Shown here: positions 1 to 6,561 of the stretch, one piece after another | How the letters are laid out: each line of letters begins with the position of its first letter | How positions within the stretch are numbered: position 1 is the stretch's first letter | DNA from: Candidatus Berkelbacteria bacterium CG_4_9_14_3_um_filter_39_23 | GTDB taxonomy: Bacteria > Patescibacteriota > UBA1384 > GWA2-35-9 > CG2-30-39-44 | Length of the DNA stretch: 14,223 bases | Direction of reading: 5' to 3' | Assembly (NCBI GenBank): GCA_002789815.1 | Contig: PFTZ01000003.1 | Location: 1-14,223, forward strand | Notes under the pieces: generated by a model | Told to the model about the DNA's origin: nothing | Databases searched by the model: none | The model's input: only the letters and a program-made list of their open reading frames with translations | Translations under genes and position numbers: made by a program

Positions 1-365
1 TTGGATACAGTGGCATAAGCTACATAATTCCCATCCTTCTTTTCGTTCTTTTAGTTGCCTTAGGGGCGGATTACAACATTTTTCTTTCCTCTCGAATTAA
101 GGAAGAGTCAAGAATATCTGATCCATTAACTGGGATAAAAGTGGCTTCCGAGAAAACTGGAGCAATAATTACTGCTTGCGGTATAATCTTAGCTGGTACT
201 TTTGCCACTATGGCGTTTGCACCACTACGTATGTTGTCTCAGGTCGGACTGGCGGTAGCTGTTGGTATTCTCCTTGATACATTTGTTGTTAGAGCAATTC
301 TAGTCCCAGCTATTGCCACACTTTTGGGAAAATGGAATTGGTGGCCAAGCAAAGTAAGGAAGTGA
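1..365 (+). CDS. MMPL/RND-family membrane transporter, C-terminal fragment
   Basis: The reading frame is open from base 3 and ends at TGA 363-365; the 5' part lies outside the window. The fragment has about 120 residues. It begins with a hydrophobic helix followed by ALGADYNIFLSSRIKEE, a close match to the conserved motif after a C-terminal transmembrane helix in MmpL proteins (GADYNxFLxSRIxEE). Two further hydrophobic segments follow (around AGTFATMAF and GLAVAVGILLDTFVVRAILVPAI), then a short basic tail, as at the end of an RND/MMPL permease domain. Family members are proton-driven inner-membrane exporters of lipids or other hydrophobic compounds; the substrate here cannot be told. GTG at 141 is an internal valine, not a start. 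Confidence 0.88.
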   Translation, partial: GYSGISYIIPILLFVLLVALGADYNIFLSSRIKEESRISDPLTGIKVASEKTGAIITACGIILAGTFATMAFAPLRMLSQVGLAVAVGILLDTFVVRAILVPAIATLLGKWNWWPSKVRK

Positions 366-546
366 TGAACAAAATAAATATTGGAAGTTCCTTTTTGTTG
401 CCCGCGCACGGGAGGTTGGGGCAAACACAACTTCATTTTCGGTGGCGCATTTCACTTTGCGAAATCTACGAATGTGGTGTGTTCTAGCTCAAGCTCAAAC
501 TATTTTTGAACAAAATTCTCAATAATTTAACTTGCTTTTATTGTAG

Positions 547-580
547 CAAAAATTGCTCTAATTTCCCAGAGCAATTTTTG
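547..580 (+). terminator. Terminator-like hairpin downstream of the MMPL gene
   Basis: A perfect 13-bp stem, caaaaattgctct (547-559) pairing with agagcaatttttg (568-580), encloses an 8-base loop and is followed by agtttgtttt. It lies 181 bases after the transporter stop, far for a simple terminator of that gene. Being symmetric, it could also act on the minus strand downstream of tRNA-Ala(GGC). Bases 366-546 hold no convincing gene. Confidence 0.55.
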
Positions 581-599
581 AGTTTGTTTTAATGTTCCG

Positions 600-697
600 C
601 CTCGCTTCGCTCGGCGTGTTTTTGCCACCGCTTGGAGGGGTGTGGGGAGGAAAAGTGGCGGCAAAAACACGCCGAGCGAAACGAGGGGCGAAGCCCC
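600..697. repeat. Large GC-rich inverted repeat between transporter and tRNA-Ala
   Basis: Arms 600-631 and 655-686 are each 32 bases and match as inverted copies at 29 positions. They are separated by a 23-base purine-rich loop with G runs. A smaller hairpin (ggggc 685-689, gaa, gcccc 693-697) is fused to the right arm. The GC content contrasts sharply with the surroundings. An open frame reads through it on the plus strand, but that frame continues into the antisense of the tRNA and is not credible coding. It is probably a dispersed intergenic repeat or a strong structural terminator. Confidence 0.75.
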
Positions 698-719
698 GAG
701 CGAGGCGACTAATTCAATA

Positions 720-794
720 TGGTGGACCCGACTGGATTCGAACCAGCGACCCCTTGCATGCCATGCAAGTGCTCTACCACTGAGCTACGAGCCC
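720..794 (-). tRNA. tRNA-Ala(GGC)
   Basis: On the minus strand the gene starts GGGCTCG at 794 and folds as a full cloverleaf. The anticodon stem CTTGC/GCAAG encloses loop ATGGCAT, giving anticodon GGC. The T arm has the standard TTCGAAT loop. The acceptor stem contains the G3-U70 wobble that marks alanine tRNAs. The 3' CCA is encoded (720-722 on the complement), unlike the other three tRNAs in this window. Confidence 0.96.
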
Positions 795-815
795 TTTTGT
801 TAATGGATTAAATGA

Positions 816-821
816 AGTATA
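816..821 (-). promoter_or_regulatory. Possible -10 box for tRNA-Ala(GGC)
   Basis: On the minus strand TATACT lies 21 bases upstream of the tRNA 5' end, which would give a leader of about 15 bases. I find no good -35 at the expected spacing. A second candidate, TATAAT on the minus strand at 835-840, lies further upstream. Confidence 0.35.
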
Positions 822-982
822 CTGCTACTATATTATTATAACTTCATTTTGCATAATTATATTAGTTTGTAGATTTTGTAAACGTCGATTAATAATTATA
901 CATTTTATTATTTTAACCTTTTTCCACTTGCATTTCAAGCTGATTTTACATATATTAAATTTATCAAACATAATTTTAAACT

Positions 983-2050
983 ATGAATATTTTAGACACT
1001 CCGGGAGAATACAAAAAAATTGATCTAACACAGATAATCCAAAATATCAATGAACTTCCCGACCAAATTGGAGTTGTTTGGGAAGAGATGAAAAATTTTA
1101 TTCTGCCCAGCCATTACATTCAATGCAATAAAATTGTTTTAATCGGAATGGGTGGCTCGTCTATGGGTGCAGCGCTAGCAAAAACATTGGTTGCGCAAAG
1201 CGCTAAAATACCGCTTGAAATTGTTCGCGATTATGAATTACCTGGCTATATTGATAGTAAAACGTTGGCTATTGCCATCTCATATTCTGGCGAGACTGAA
1301 GAAACTTTGTCTTGCGCGCTAAAAGCGCAAAAAAAAGATGCGAAAATCATCACAATCTCAAGCGGTGGCGCGCTGGAATCGTTTGCCAAAAAACATCGAC
1401 TACCGCATTATAAAATAAATTATGGATCGCAACCGCGCGCAGCACTCGGATATTCATACACTGCAGTTTGCGCGATATTAAAAAAAATAAGGCTATTGGA
1501 AATAAATGACGATCAAATTCAAAAAGCTGTCACACAAATGAAAAATGCGATGAAAAAAATTGCGCCAGAAGTACCAACTGTTCAAAACCAAGCCAAGCAA
1601 TTAGCGGAAAGATTATACGGAAAAATTCCAGTCATTATTGGCTCTGGCATTATGCAGGAAGTAGCTAGACGATATAAAGGTCAATTTAATGAAAATGCTA
1701 AAACTGCATCGTATTTTGAAGCAATTCCTGAAATGAATCACAACTCGCTAGTAGGAACAGAATTTCCCGAAAGTATTAATAGTAAAATTTTTGTAATTTT
1801 GCTTGGCTCAAAATTTGATAATCAGCGCAATAATCTCCGTATTGACATCACAGCTCAAATTTTAACCAAACGACGAATTCAATATGAAATTATCCAGCCA
1901 ACACCGGCTTCAAATAAAATTGCCGAGCAATTATTATCAATTCATTTTGGCGACTATACTTCATATTATTTAGCAATGCTCAACGGCGTCGATCCAGAGC
2001 CAGTTGAAATTATTAAATTTTTAAAAGATTCTCTGGTAAAGGAAAAATAA
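983..2050 (+). CDS. Bifunctional phosphoglucose/phosphomannose isomerase
   Basis: This cytoplasmic enzyme interconverts fructose-6-phosphate with glucose-6-phosphate and mannose-6-phosphate. The 355 residues show the two SIS domains of the archaeal/bacterial PGI/PMI family: a glycine-rich phosphate loop IGMGGSSMGAAL (54-65), the SYSGETEETL sugar-phosphate motif (100-109), ISSGG (125-129), and QPRAALGYS (150-158). The C-terminal domain carries FNENAK (Glu237) and EMNHN (His253), which match the family's catalytic Glu and His, and ends with the typical YLAMLNGVDPEPVE segment. Length is normal to slightly long. The first ATG is used; no Shine-Dalgarno is visible, and CATAAT at 969-974 sits 8 bases upstream, so the transcript may be leaderless. 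Enolase follows after 59 bases, consistent with a shared glycolytic transcript. Function is confident; substrate preference is not visible. Confidence 0.93.
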   Translation: MNILDTPGEYKKIDLTQIIQNINELPDQIGVVWEEMKNFILPSHYIQCNKIVLIGMGGSSMGAALAKTLVAQSAKIPLEIVRDYELPGYIDSKTLAIAISYSGETEETLSCALKAQKKDAKIITISSGGALESFAKKHRLPHYKINYGSQPRAALGYSYTAVCAILKKIRLLEINDDQIQKAVTQMKNAMKKIAPEVPTVQNQAKQLAERLYGKIPVIIGSGIMQEVARRYKGQFNENAKTASYFEAIPEMNHNSLVGTEFPESINSKIFVILLGSKFDNQRNNLRIDITAQILTKRRIQYEIIQPTPASNKIAEQLLSIHFGDYTSYYLAMLNGVDPEPVEIIKFLKDSLVKEK

Positions 2051-2109
2051 TAGTATGGAGATACGCTGATGTCACAAATAGGAAAGCATCAAATAATAGA
2101 TATTGAATA

Positions 2110-3186
2110 ATGAATAATGTTATACATATTGCGATCGCAAAAAAAATCCTTGATTCGGATCTAAAACCAGCGCTCGAAATAGAGCTTAGATTGTCTAATG
2201 ACAAAAAAGTTGTCGCTTCCAGTGGTGAGGGCGAATCACGCGGACGCGATGAAGGAATCTTGGAAAATGTTGACACTGCGATAAAAAACTTTGCAAATCT
2301 AAAGAAAAGATTTTACGAACTAAAAAAATTTAACCAAAAACAATTTGACAGCGATTTGTTTGATTTGTATAAAGAAAAAATAATCGGTATTAACACTGCG
2401 CTCACCGCATCAATCGCCCATCTAAAAGCCATGGCAATTTTTGAAAGAAAAGAATTGTGGCAGTTAATTCAAGCAGAATTTAATTTGCCTACAAAATTAA
2501 TAAAACCGCAAGTAATATGCGTGCTGGCAGAGGGTGGCAAGCATAGCAAAAATAAAATTAAACTTGGCATTCAGGAAATTTCAATTATTGGGCTTGATAA
2601 AATTGCCCAAGCAAAAAAAATATTAGTTGAATTGCTAAATAAAGAAGGAATTAAATTTGACGATGGGCTTGAAGGCGGTGTCGCTCCGCAAACGAGTGAT
2701 ACTCAAAAAATTTTATCAGTTCTTAGTAATTTCTATTTAGCGCTGGATATTGCTAGCCAAACACGATTGTCAAAAGATGATGTTAATTTTTTGCTAGAAA
2801 ACAATAATATTAAAATTGTTGAAGATCCGTTTGATCAAAATCAAACGGATGAATGGGAAAATCTGCAAAAACAAAATAATATTTTGGTTGTTGCTGACGA
2901 TTTAACAGTCACGCGAACCGACCTCATTGAAAAATATAAAAATTGCTTTAACGGCATTATTATCAAACCAACCCAAGCAGGCACTGTGACGCGAACGATA
3001 GATGCAATTTTTCTTGCCAGACAATTTGACAAAAAAATAATTGTATCTCACCGAGGACGCGAAACAATGGATGATTTTTTAGCTGATTTTGCGATTGCAA
3101 TAAATTCTGACTATGTAAAATTTGGCAATCCAAGCCAAAAAGAGAGGAAAGTGAAATATGATCGGATAGAGAAAATATTAAAATAA
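2110..3186 (+). CDS. eno: Short, divergent enolase (phosphopyruvate hydratase)
   Basis: Enolase converts 2-phosphoglycerate to phosphoenolpyruvate with magnesium. At 358 residues this is well below the usual 420-430, but the order of motifs is intact: ILDSDLKPALEIEL (13-26), ASSGEGESRGRDE (36-48), GGKHSKN with His145, QEISII with Glu156, LEGGVAP with Glu188, ALDIA with Asp213, EDPF with Glu238, ADDLTVT with Asp263, IIIKPTQAGT with Lys286, VSHRGRET with His314-Arg315, and VKFGNPSQKER with Lys337. Thus the three metal ligands, both catalytic lysines and the loop His/Glu residues are kept. The usual SHRSGETED reads SHRGRETMD, so the serine that helps bind phosphate is Gly316. Much is missing between the motifs. 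It lies between the isomerase and the mutases, and the next pathway step is encoded just downstream. No Shine-Dalgarno. Probably active; another enolase elsewhere cannot be excluded. Confidence 0.88.
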   Translation: MNNVIHIAIAKKILDSDLKPALEIELRLSNDKKVVASSGEGESRGRDEGILENVDTAIKNFANLKKRFYELKKFNQKQFDSDLFDLYKEKIIGINTALTASIAHLKAMAIFERKELWQLIQAEFNLPTKLIKPQVICVLAEGGKHSKNKIKLGIQEISIIGLDKIAQAKKILVELLNKEGIKFDDGLEGGVAPQTSDTQKILSVLSNFYLALDIASQTRLSKDDVNFLLENNNIKIVEDPFDQNQTDEWENLQKQNNILVVADDLTVTRTDLIEKYKNCFNGIIIKPTQAGTVTRTIDAIFLARQFDKKIIVSHRGRETMDDFLADFAIAINSDYVKFGNPSQKERKVKYDRIEKILK

Positions 3187-3260
3187 CTTAATTGCAAAGC
3201 CAAAAAAATTGAATTTATTTCAAATTTTACAACCACAATATAAAAATTATGTTATTTAAT

Positions 3261-3288
3261 TTGATATTTGGATTTTTATATTTATAAG
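3261..3288 (+). promoter_or_regulatory. Possible promoter upstream of first phosphoglycerate mutase
   Basis: TTGATA (3261-3266), a 16-base spacer, and TATAAG (3283-3288). The ATG at 3293 starts only 4 bases after the -10, so a transcript from here would begin at or inside the start codon. TATATT at 3277-3282 is an alternative -10. The 106-base gap after enolase supports some independent transcription. Confidence 0.35.
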
Positions 3289-3292
3289 TATT

Positions 3293-4852
3293 ATGCCTAA
3301 AAAAGTTTGTCTGATAATTTTAGATGGCTGGGGGATGATTCCGCGGACTGATGGCAATGCGGTTTATCTAGCCAAAACACCAACATTTAACTCTATTCTT
3401 TTATCGAGCCCGAACGTATTGCTTCACGCATCTGGCGAATCGGTTGGCTTGCCTGATGGCGAAATGGGCAACAGTGAAGTCGGGCATTTATCAATTGGCT
3501 CAGGAAGAGTGGTGACGCAAGATTACACTCAAATCAACGAGAGTATTCAAAGCCGAGAGTTTTTCAAAAAAAAGGAATTTTTGTCAGTCTGCGACCACGT
3601 TCAAAAAAATAATTCGGTTTTACATTTAGTTGGCATTTTGACCGATTCAGGCGTACATGGGTCAATTAAGCATTTAGAAGCACTAATTGAATTGGCAAAT
3701 CTAAAACAAGTGTCAAAAATAATGCTCCATTTATTTACTGACGGACGCGATTCTCCCTCAAGGTCAGCAAGCGAGTTACTGAAAAAAATTGAACCGAGTT
3801 TAAAAAACGCTCGTCTTGCCACGCTTGTCGGTCGTTTTTACGCAATGGATCGCGATAAAAATTGGGAACGGATTGAAATCGCCTATCGCCTGCTCACTGA
3901 ATTAAAAGGAACCAAATATCAAAATTATTCAGATGCGCTGACCGTTAATTATCGCAACAAAAAAAACGATGAAAATCTAGATCCTTGCGTTTTTGAAGGC
4001 GCGTTACCTCTTTCAAATAATGATGGGATGATATTGTTCAATTTCCGGGCTGATCGCGCCACTCAAATTGCAGAAGCTATTTTGCTAACAGATTTTACCG
4101 AGTTCAATCGTACTAAATTAATCAATATAAAACCAGTAATTTTTACTAATTACAATAATGACCTAATAGCTGATGTAGCGTTTTCTGTGTTTGATTTGCA
4201 TAATCAAAATACCAATTCCTTATCTAACCCTTTGGCAAAAATTTTATCAAGCAACAATCTAACCCAACTTCATAGCGCAGAAAGTGAAAAATTCGCTCAT
4301 ATCACATATTTTTTTAACTCGTCTGAAACAAATCCGTTTGTTGGTGAAGAAAGAATTATTGTGCCTTCGCCTAAATTAGAAAATTTTGCTGATAAGCCAG
4401 AAATGTCAGCAATTGAGCTAACACAAAAATTTTTAAAGAAAATTGACGAGAAAAAATTTGATTTTTCTGTTTTAAATTTCGCCAACGCAGATATGCTCGG
4501 GCATACTGGAAATTTACCAGCCACCATCGCCGGCATTGAAATAGTTGATGATTGCTTAAAAGAAATTATAAAAGAGCTTCATAAAAATTATCAAATTTTT
4601 ATCACCGCAGACCATGGCAATGGAGAAGAAATGCTCACAATAGAAAATAAAGTTGATAAAGAACATTCCGTCAATCCTGTGCCGTTTATCAGGGTTGAAA
4701 ACTTTAATTTTAGTCCTAATATTTCAGCGGAAATAAAAATTCAAAAAGCTAGCGAGGAACCGATTGGAATTTTAGCTGACATTGCGCCCACTATTTTAAA
4801 TGTGTATGGCTTGAAACCACCAACGGAAATTACTGGTGAGATTGTGATTTGA
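3293..4852 (+). CDS. gpmI: 2,3-bisphosphoglycerate-independent phosphoglycerate mutase, copy 1
   Basis: It interconverts 3- and 2-phosphoglycerate through a phosphoserine intermediate, using two manganese ions, in the cytoplasm. The 519 residues match the family's normal length. Phosphatase-domain residues are LDGWG (Asp11), GNSEVGH (Ser61, the phosphorylated serine), NADMLGH (Asp400, His404), TADHGN (Asp440, His441) and EHSVNPVP (His458). Phosphotransferase-domain residues are GVHGS (His122), DGRDSP (Arg152-Asp153), GRFYAMDR (Arg181, Arg187), FNFRADR (Arg252, Arg255) and SEKFAH (Lys333). I mapped these on the Geobacillus enzyme, and none is missing. It is the first of three family members in a row, 56 bases before the second. 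It starts at ATG without a Shine-Dalgarno. This is the copy most like a standard housekeeping enzyme. Confidence 0.95.
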   Translation: MPKKVCLIILDGWGMIPRTDGNAVYLAKTPTFNSILLSSPNVLLHASGESVGLPDGEMGNSEVGHLSIGSGRVVTQDYTQINESIQSREFFKKKEFLSVCDHVQKNNSVLHLVGILTDSGVHGSIKHLEALIELANLKQVSKIMLHLFTDGRDSPSRSASELLKKIEPSLKNARLATLVGRFYAMDRDKNWERIEIAYRLLTELKGTKYQNYSDALTVNYRNKKNDENLDPCVFEGALPLSNNDGMILFNFRADRATQIAEAILLTDFTEFNRTKLINIKPVIFTNYNNDLIADVAFSVFDLHNQNTNSLSNPLAKILSSNNLTQLHSAESEKFAHITYFFNSSETNPFVGEERIIVPSPKLENFADKPEMSAIELTQKFLKKIDEKKFDFSVLNFANADMLGHTGNLPATIAGIEIVDDCLKEIIKELHKNYQIFITADHGNGEEMLTIENKVDKEHSVNPVPFIRVENFNFSPNISAEIKIQKASEEPIGILADIAPTILNVYGLKPPTEITGEIVI

Positions 4853-4855
4853 TTA

Positions 4856-4864
4856 TGGTATAAT
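4856..4864 (+). promoter_or_regulatory. Extended -10 promoter for second phosphoglycerate mutase
   Basis: TGGTATAAT is a perfect extended -10 (TG at 4856-4857, TATAAT at 4859-4864) just after the stop of copy 1. No matching -35 is seen, which extended -10 promoters can tolerate. It would give a leader of about 37 bases. The 17 bases 4860-4876 also occur exactly just before the enolase ATG (2093-2109), so this stretch may be a small repeat. Confidence 0.55.
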
Positions 4865-4897
4865 AGATATTGAATATTGGATAGTAAATAATGATTT

Positions 4898-4904
4898 AAG
4901 GAGG
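4898..4904 (+). promoter_or_regulatory. Shine-Dalgarno that sets a TTG start
   Basis: AAGGAGG ends 4 bases before TTG 4909-4911. Translation from this TTG gives MFKRKVVLGILDGWG, aligning with the family N-terminus, so TTG is the start. A three-codon frame (ATG ATT TAA, 4891-4899) ends at the site. Confidence 0.8.
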
Positions 4905-4908
4905 GTTT

Positions 4909-6561
4909 TTGTTTAAAAGAAAAGTTGTTCTCGGAATTTTAGATGGCTGGGGCATAGGACCGATTTGGGGTGGAAACGGAATTGCCAATTCCAATACTCC
5001 AACTTTCACGAATCTTTGGGCAAAATACCCGCATATAAAATTGATGGCTTCCGGCAAAACAGTTGGGCTGTCTGGACATGAAATGGGTAATAGTGAAGTT
5101 GGGCATTTTACAATTGGCGCTGGAAGAATTACTCCGCAAGACGCAACCCAAATTTCAAATTCAATTAAGGATAAAAGTTTTTTTCAAAACAAAGTACTAC
5201 TGGAAACGATCAGCTACTGCAAAGACAAAGGAAAGCCACTCCATTTAATCGGGCTTCTAACTGAGGCAAATGTCCATGCCAGTTTAGATCATATATTCGC
5301 TTTGCTCGATTTATTAAAATTAACAAACTTTATTCAACCAACATTTTTGCATTTATTTACTGATGGACGAGATTCGCCGCCAGAATCAGCGCTTCAACTC
5401 CTTGAAAAGTTATTGGAAAAAATAAAAACTATCGGTATTGGCAAAATCGCCACCATCTGCGGACGGTATTATGCTATGGATAGATCTGGAAATGTTCAAA
5501 AAATACAACAAACTTTTAATTGTGTTTCAGAAGGGAGGGGGGTGAGGGCTGATACAGCGCGCAAAGCAATTGCCAACGCGTATCAAAAAGGGTTAACAGA
5601 CGAATACATTGAACCGACAAATATAATTGAAAATAATTTACCGATAGGTTTAATTAAACAATCAAACGCAGTTATTTTTTTTAACTTTCGTCAAGACCGC
5701 GCGCGTGAAATTACTATATACTTCACAAAAAAAATCATCCGATTACGGTTTGTCTCGTTTGTTCCATATAAATCGTACGATATGCCTAAAAATGTTATTA
5801 CCTGTTTTTCTCTGCCTAATGTAAAAAATAATCTGACAGAGGTGATTAGCCGAAATGGTTTGAGCCAAATACACATTGCAGAAAGTGAAAAATTCGCTCA
5901 TATTACTTATTTTTTTAACGGCGGAACAAATGTTGAATTTCCCCGCGAAAGACGAATCAAAATAACTTCCCTTCCTCCCGCGTCATACTATAAATTTCCT
6001 AGAATGAAAGTAGATGAAATTACGCAAAATGTAATTCAATCAATAGATCATCAATATGATTTTATTTTATTTAATTTTGCCAACGCAGATATGCTCGGGC
6101 ATATCGGCAGACCCGAAGCAGTGACTAAAGCTATTGAGGCAATTGACCAAAATCTAGCAAAAATTACCAATGAATGCCAAAAAAATAATTATAATTTCAT
6201 ATTAACTGCTGACCATGGAAACGCGGAAGAATTGATAAACCCTAAAACTGGCGAGCTTTCAAGCACGCATTCAACTAATCTCGTGCCTTTAATTATTGTA
6301 CCAAATAGTAATTTTTGTATAAAAAGCAATCAAATTTATTCCGGCTGGGGACTTTCAAGCATCGCGCCGACAATTTTACAGATAATGGGAATAGCTGTTC
6401 CGCCAGAAATGACATCTCCGTCTTTGATAAAAAAAATGGTAGTGCCGATAGAGCATTTAACGACCGATAACGCAAGCAATTCTACCCAGCCAGCAAATCA
6501 AATTTATTCCACAGAACAATTCAAATTGCAAAATCCGTCCCCCATTAAAAATATCCGATGA
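4909..6561 (+). CDS. gpmI: 2,3-bisphosphoglycerate-independent phosphoglycerate mutase, copy 2, with C-terminal tail
   Basis: A second full member of the family, 550 residues, starting at TTG behind a strong AAGGAGG site. All mapped catalytic residues are present: Asp12, Ser62 (GNSEVGH), His123, Arg154-Asp155 (DGRDSP), Arg186 and Arg192 (GRYYAMDR), Arg261 and Arg264 (FNFRQDR), Lys328, Asp394 and His398 (NADMLGH), Asp435-His436 (TADHGN) and His454. It should therefore be active. It differs from copy 1 by a polar Ser/Asn/Gln-rich tail of about 45 residues after the family's normal end near residue 505. A G-rich stretch (5533-5551) encodes part of the linker SEGRGVRADTAR. It has its own extended -10 promoter, and its TGA overlaps the ATG of copy 3 (ATGA, 6558-6561), implying translational coupling. 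Why two active-looking copies are kept is unknown. Confidence 0.93.
   Translation: MFKRKVVLGILDGWGIGPIWGGNGIANSNTPTFTNLWAKYPHIKLMASGKTVGLSGHEMGNSEVGHFTIGAGRITPQDATQISNSIKDKSFFQNKVLLETISYCKDKGKPLHLIGLLTEANVHASLDHIFALLDLLKLTNFIQPTFLHLFTDGRDSPPESALQLLEKLLEKIKTIGIGKIATICGRYYAMDRSGNVQKIQQTFNCVSEGRGVRADTARKAIANAYQKGLTDEYIEPTNIIENNLPIGLIKQSNAVIFFNFRQDRAREITIYFTKKIIRLRFVSFVPYKSYDMPKNVITCFSLPNVKNNLTEVISRNGLSQIHIAESEKFAHITYFFNGGTNVEFPRERRIKITSLPPASYYKFPRMKVDEITQNVIQSIDHQYDFILFNFANADMLGHIGRPEAVTKAIEAIDQNLAKITNECQKNNYNFILTADHGNAEELINPKTGELSSTHSTNLVPLIIVPNSNFCIKSNQIYSGWGLSSIAPTILQIMGIAVPPEMTSPSLIKKMVVPIEHLTTDNASNSTQPANQIYSTEQFKLQNPSPIKNIR

Noticed and set aside
592..783. 63-codon open frame on the plus strand before tRNA-Ala(GGC)
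   Set aside because: It runs through the GC-rich inverted repeat and the antisense of the tRNA; its C-terminus is the familiar false peptide made by reading tRNA genes.
5533..5551. G-rich stretch in mutase copy 2 as an inserted element
   Set aside because: The frame is kept and the encoded SEGRG segment matches the normal family linker, so it is ordinary coding sequence with local composition bias.
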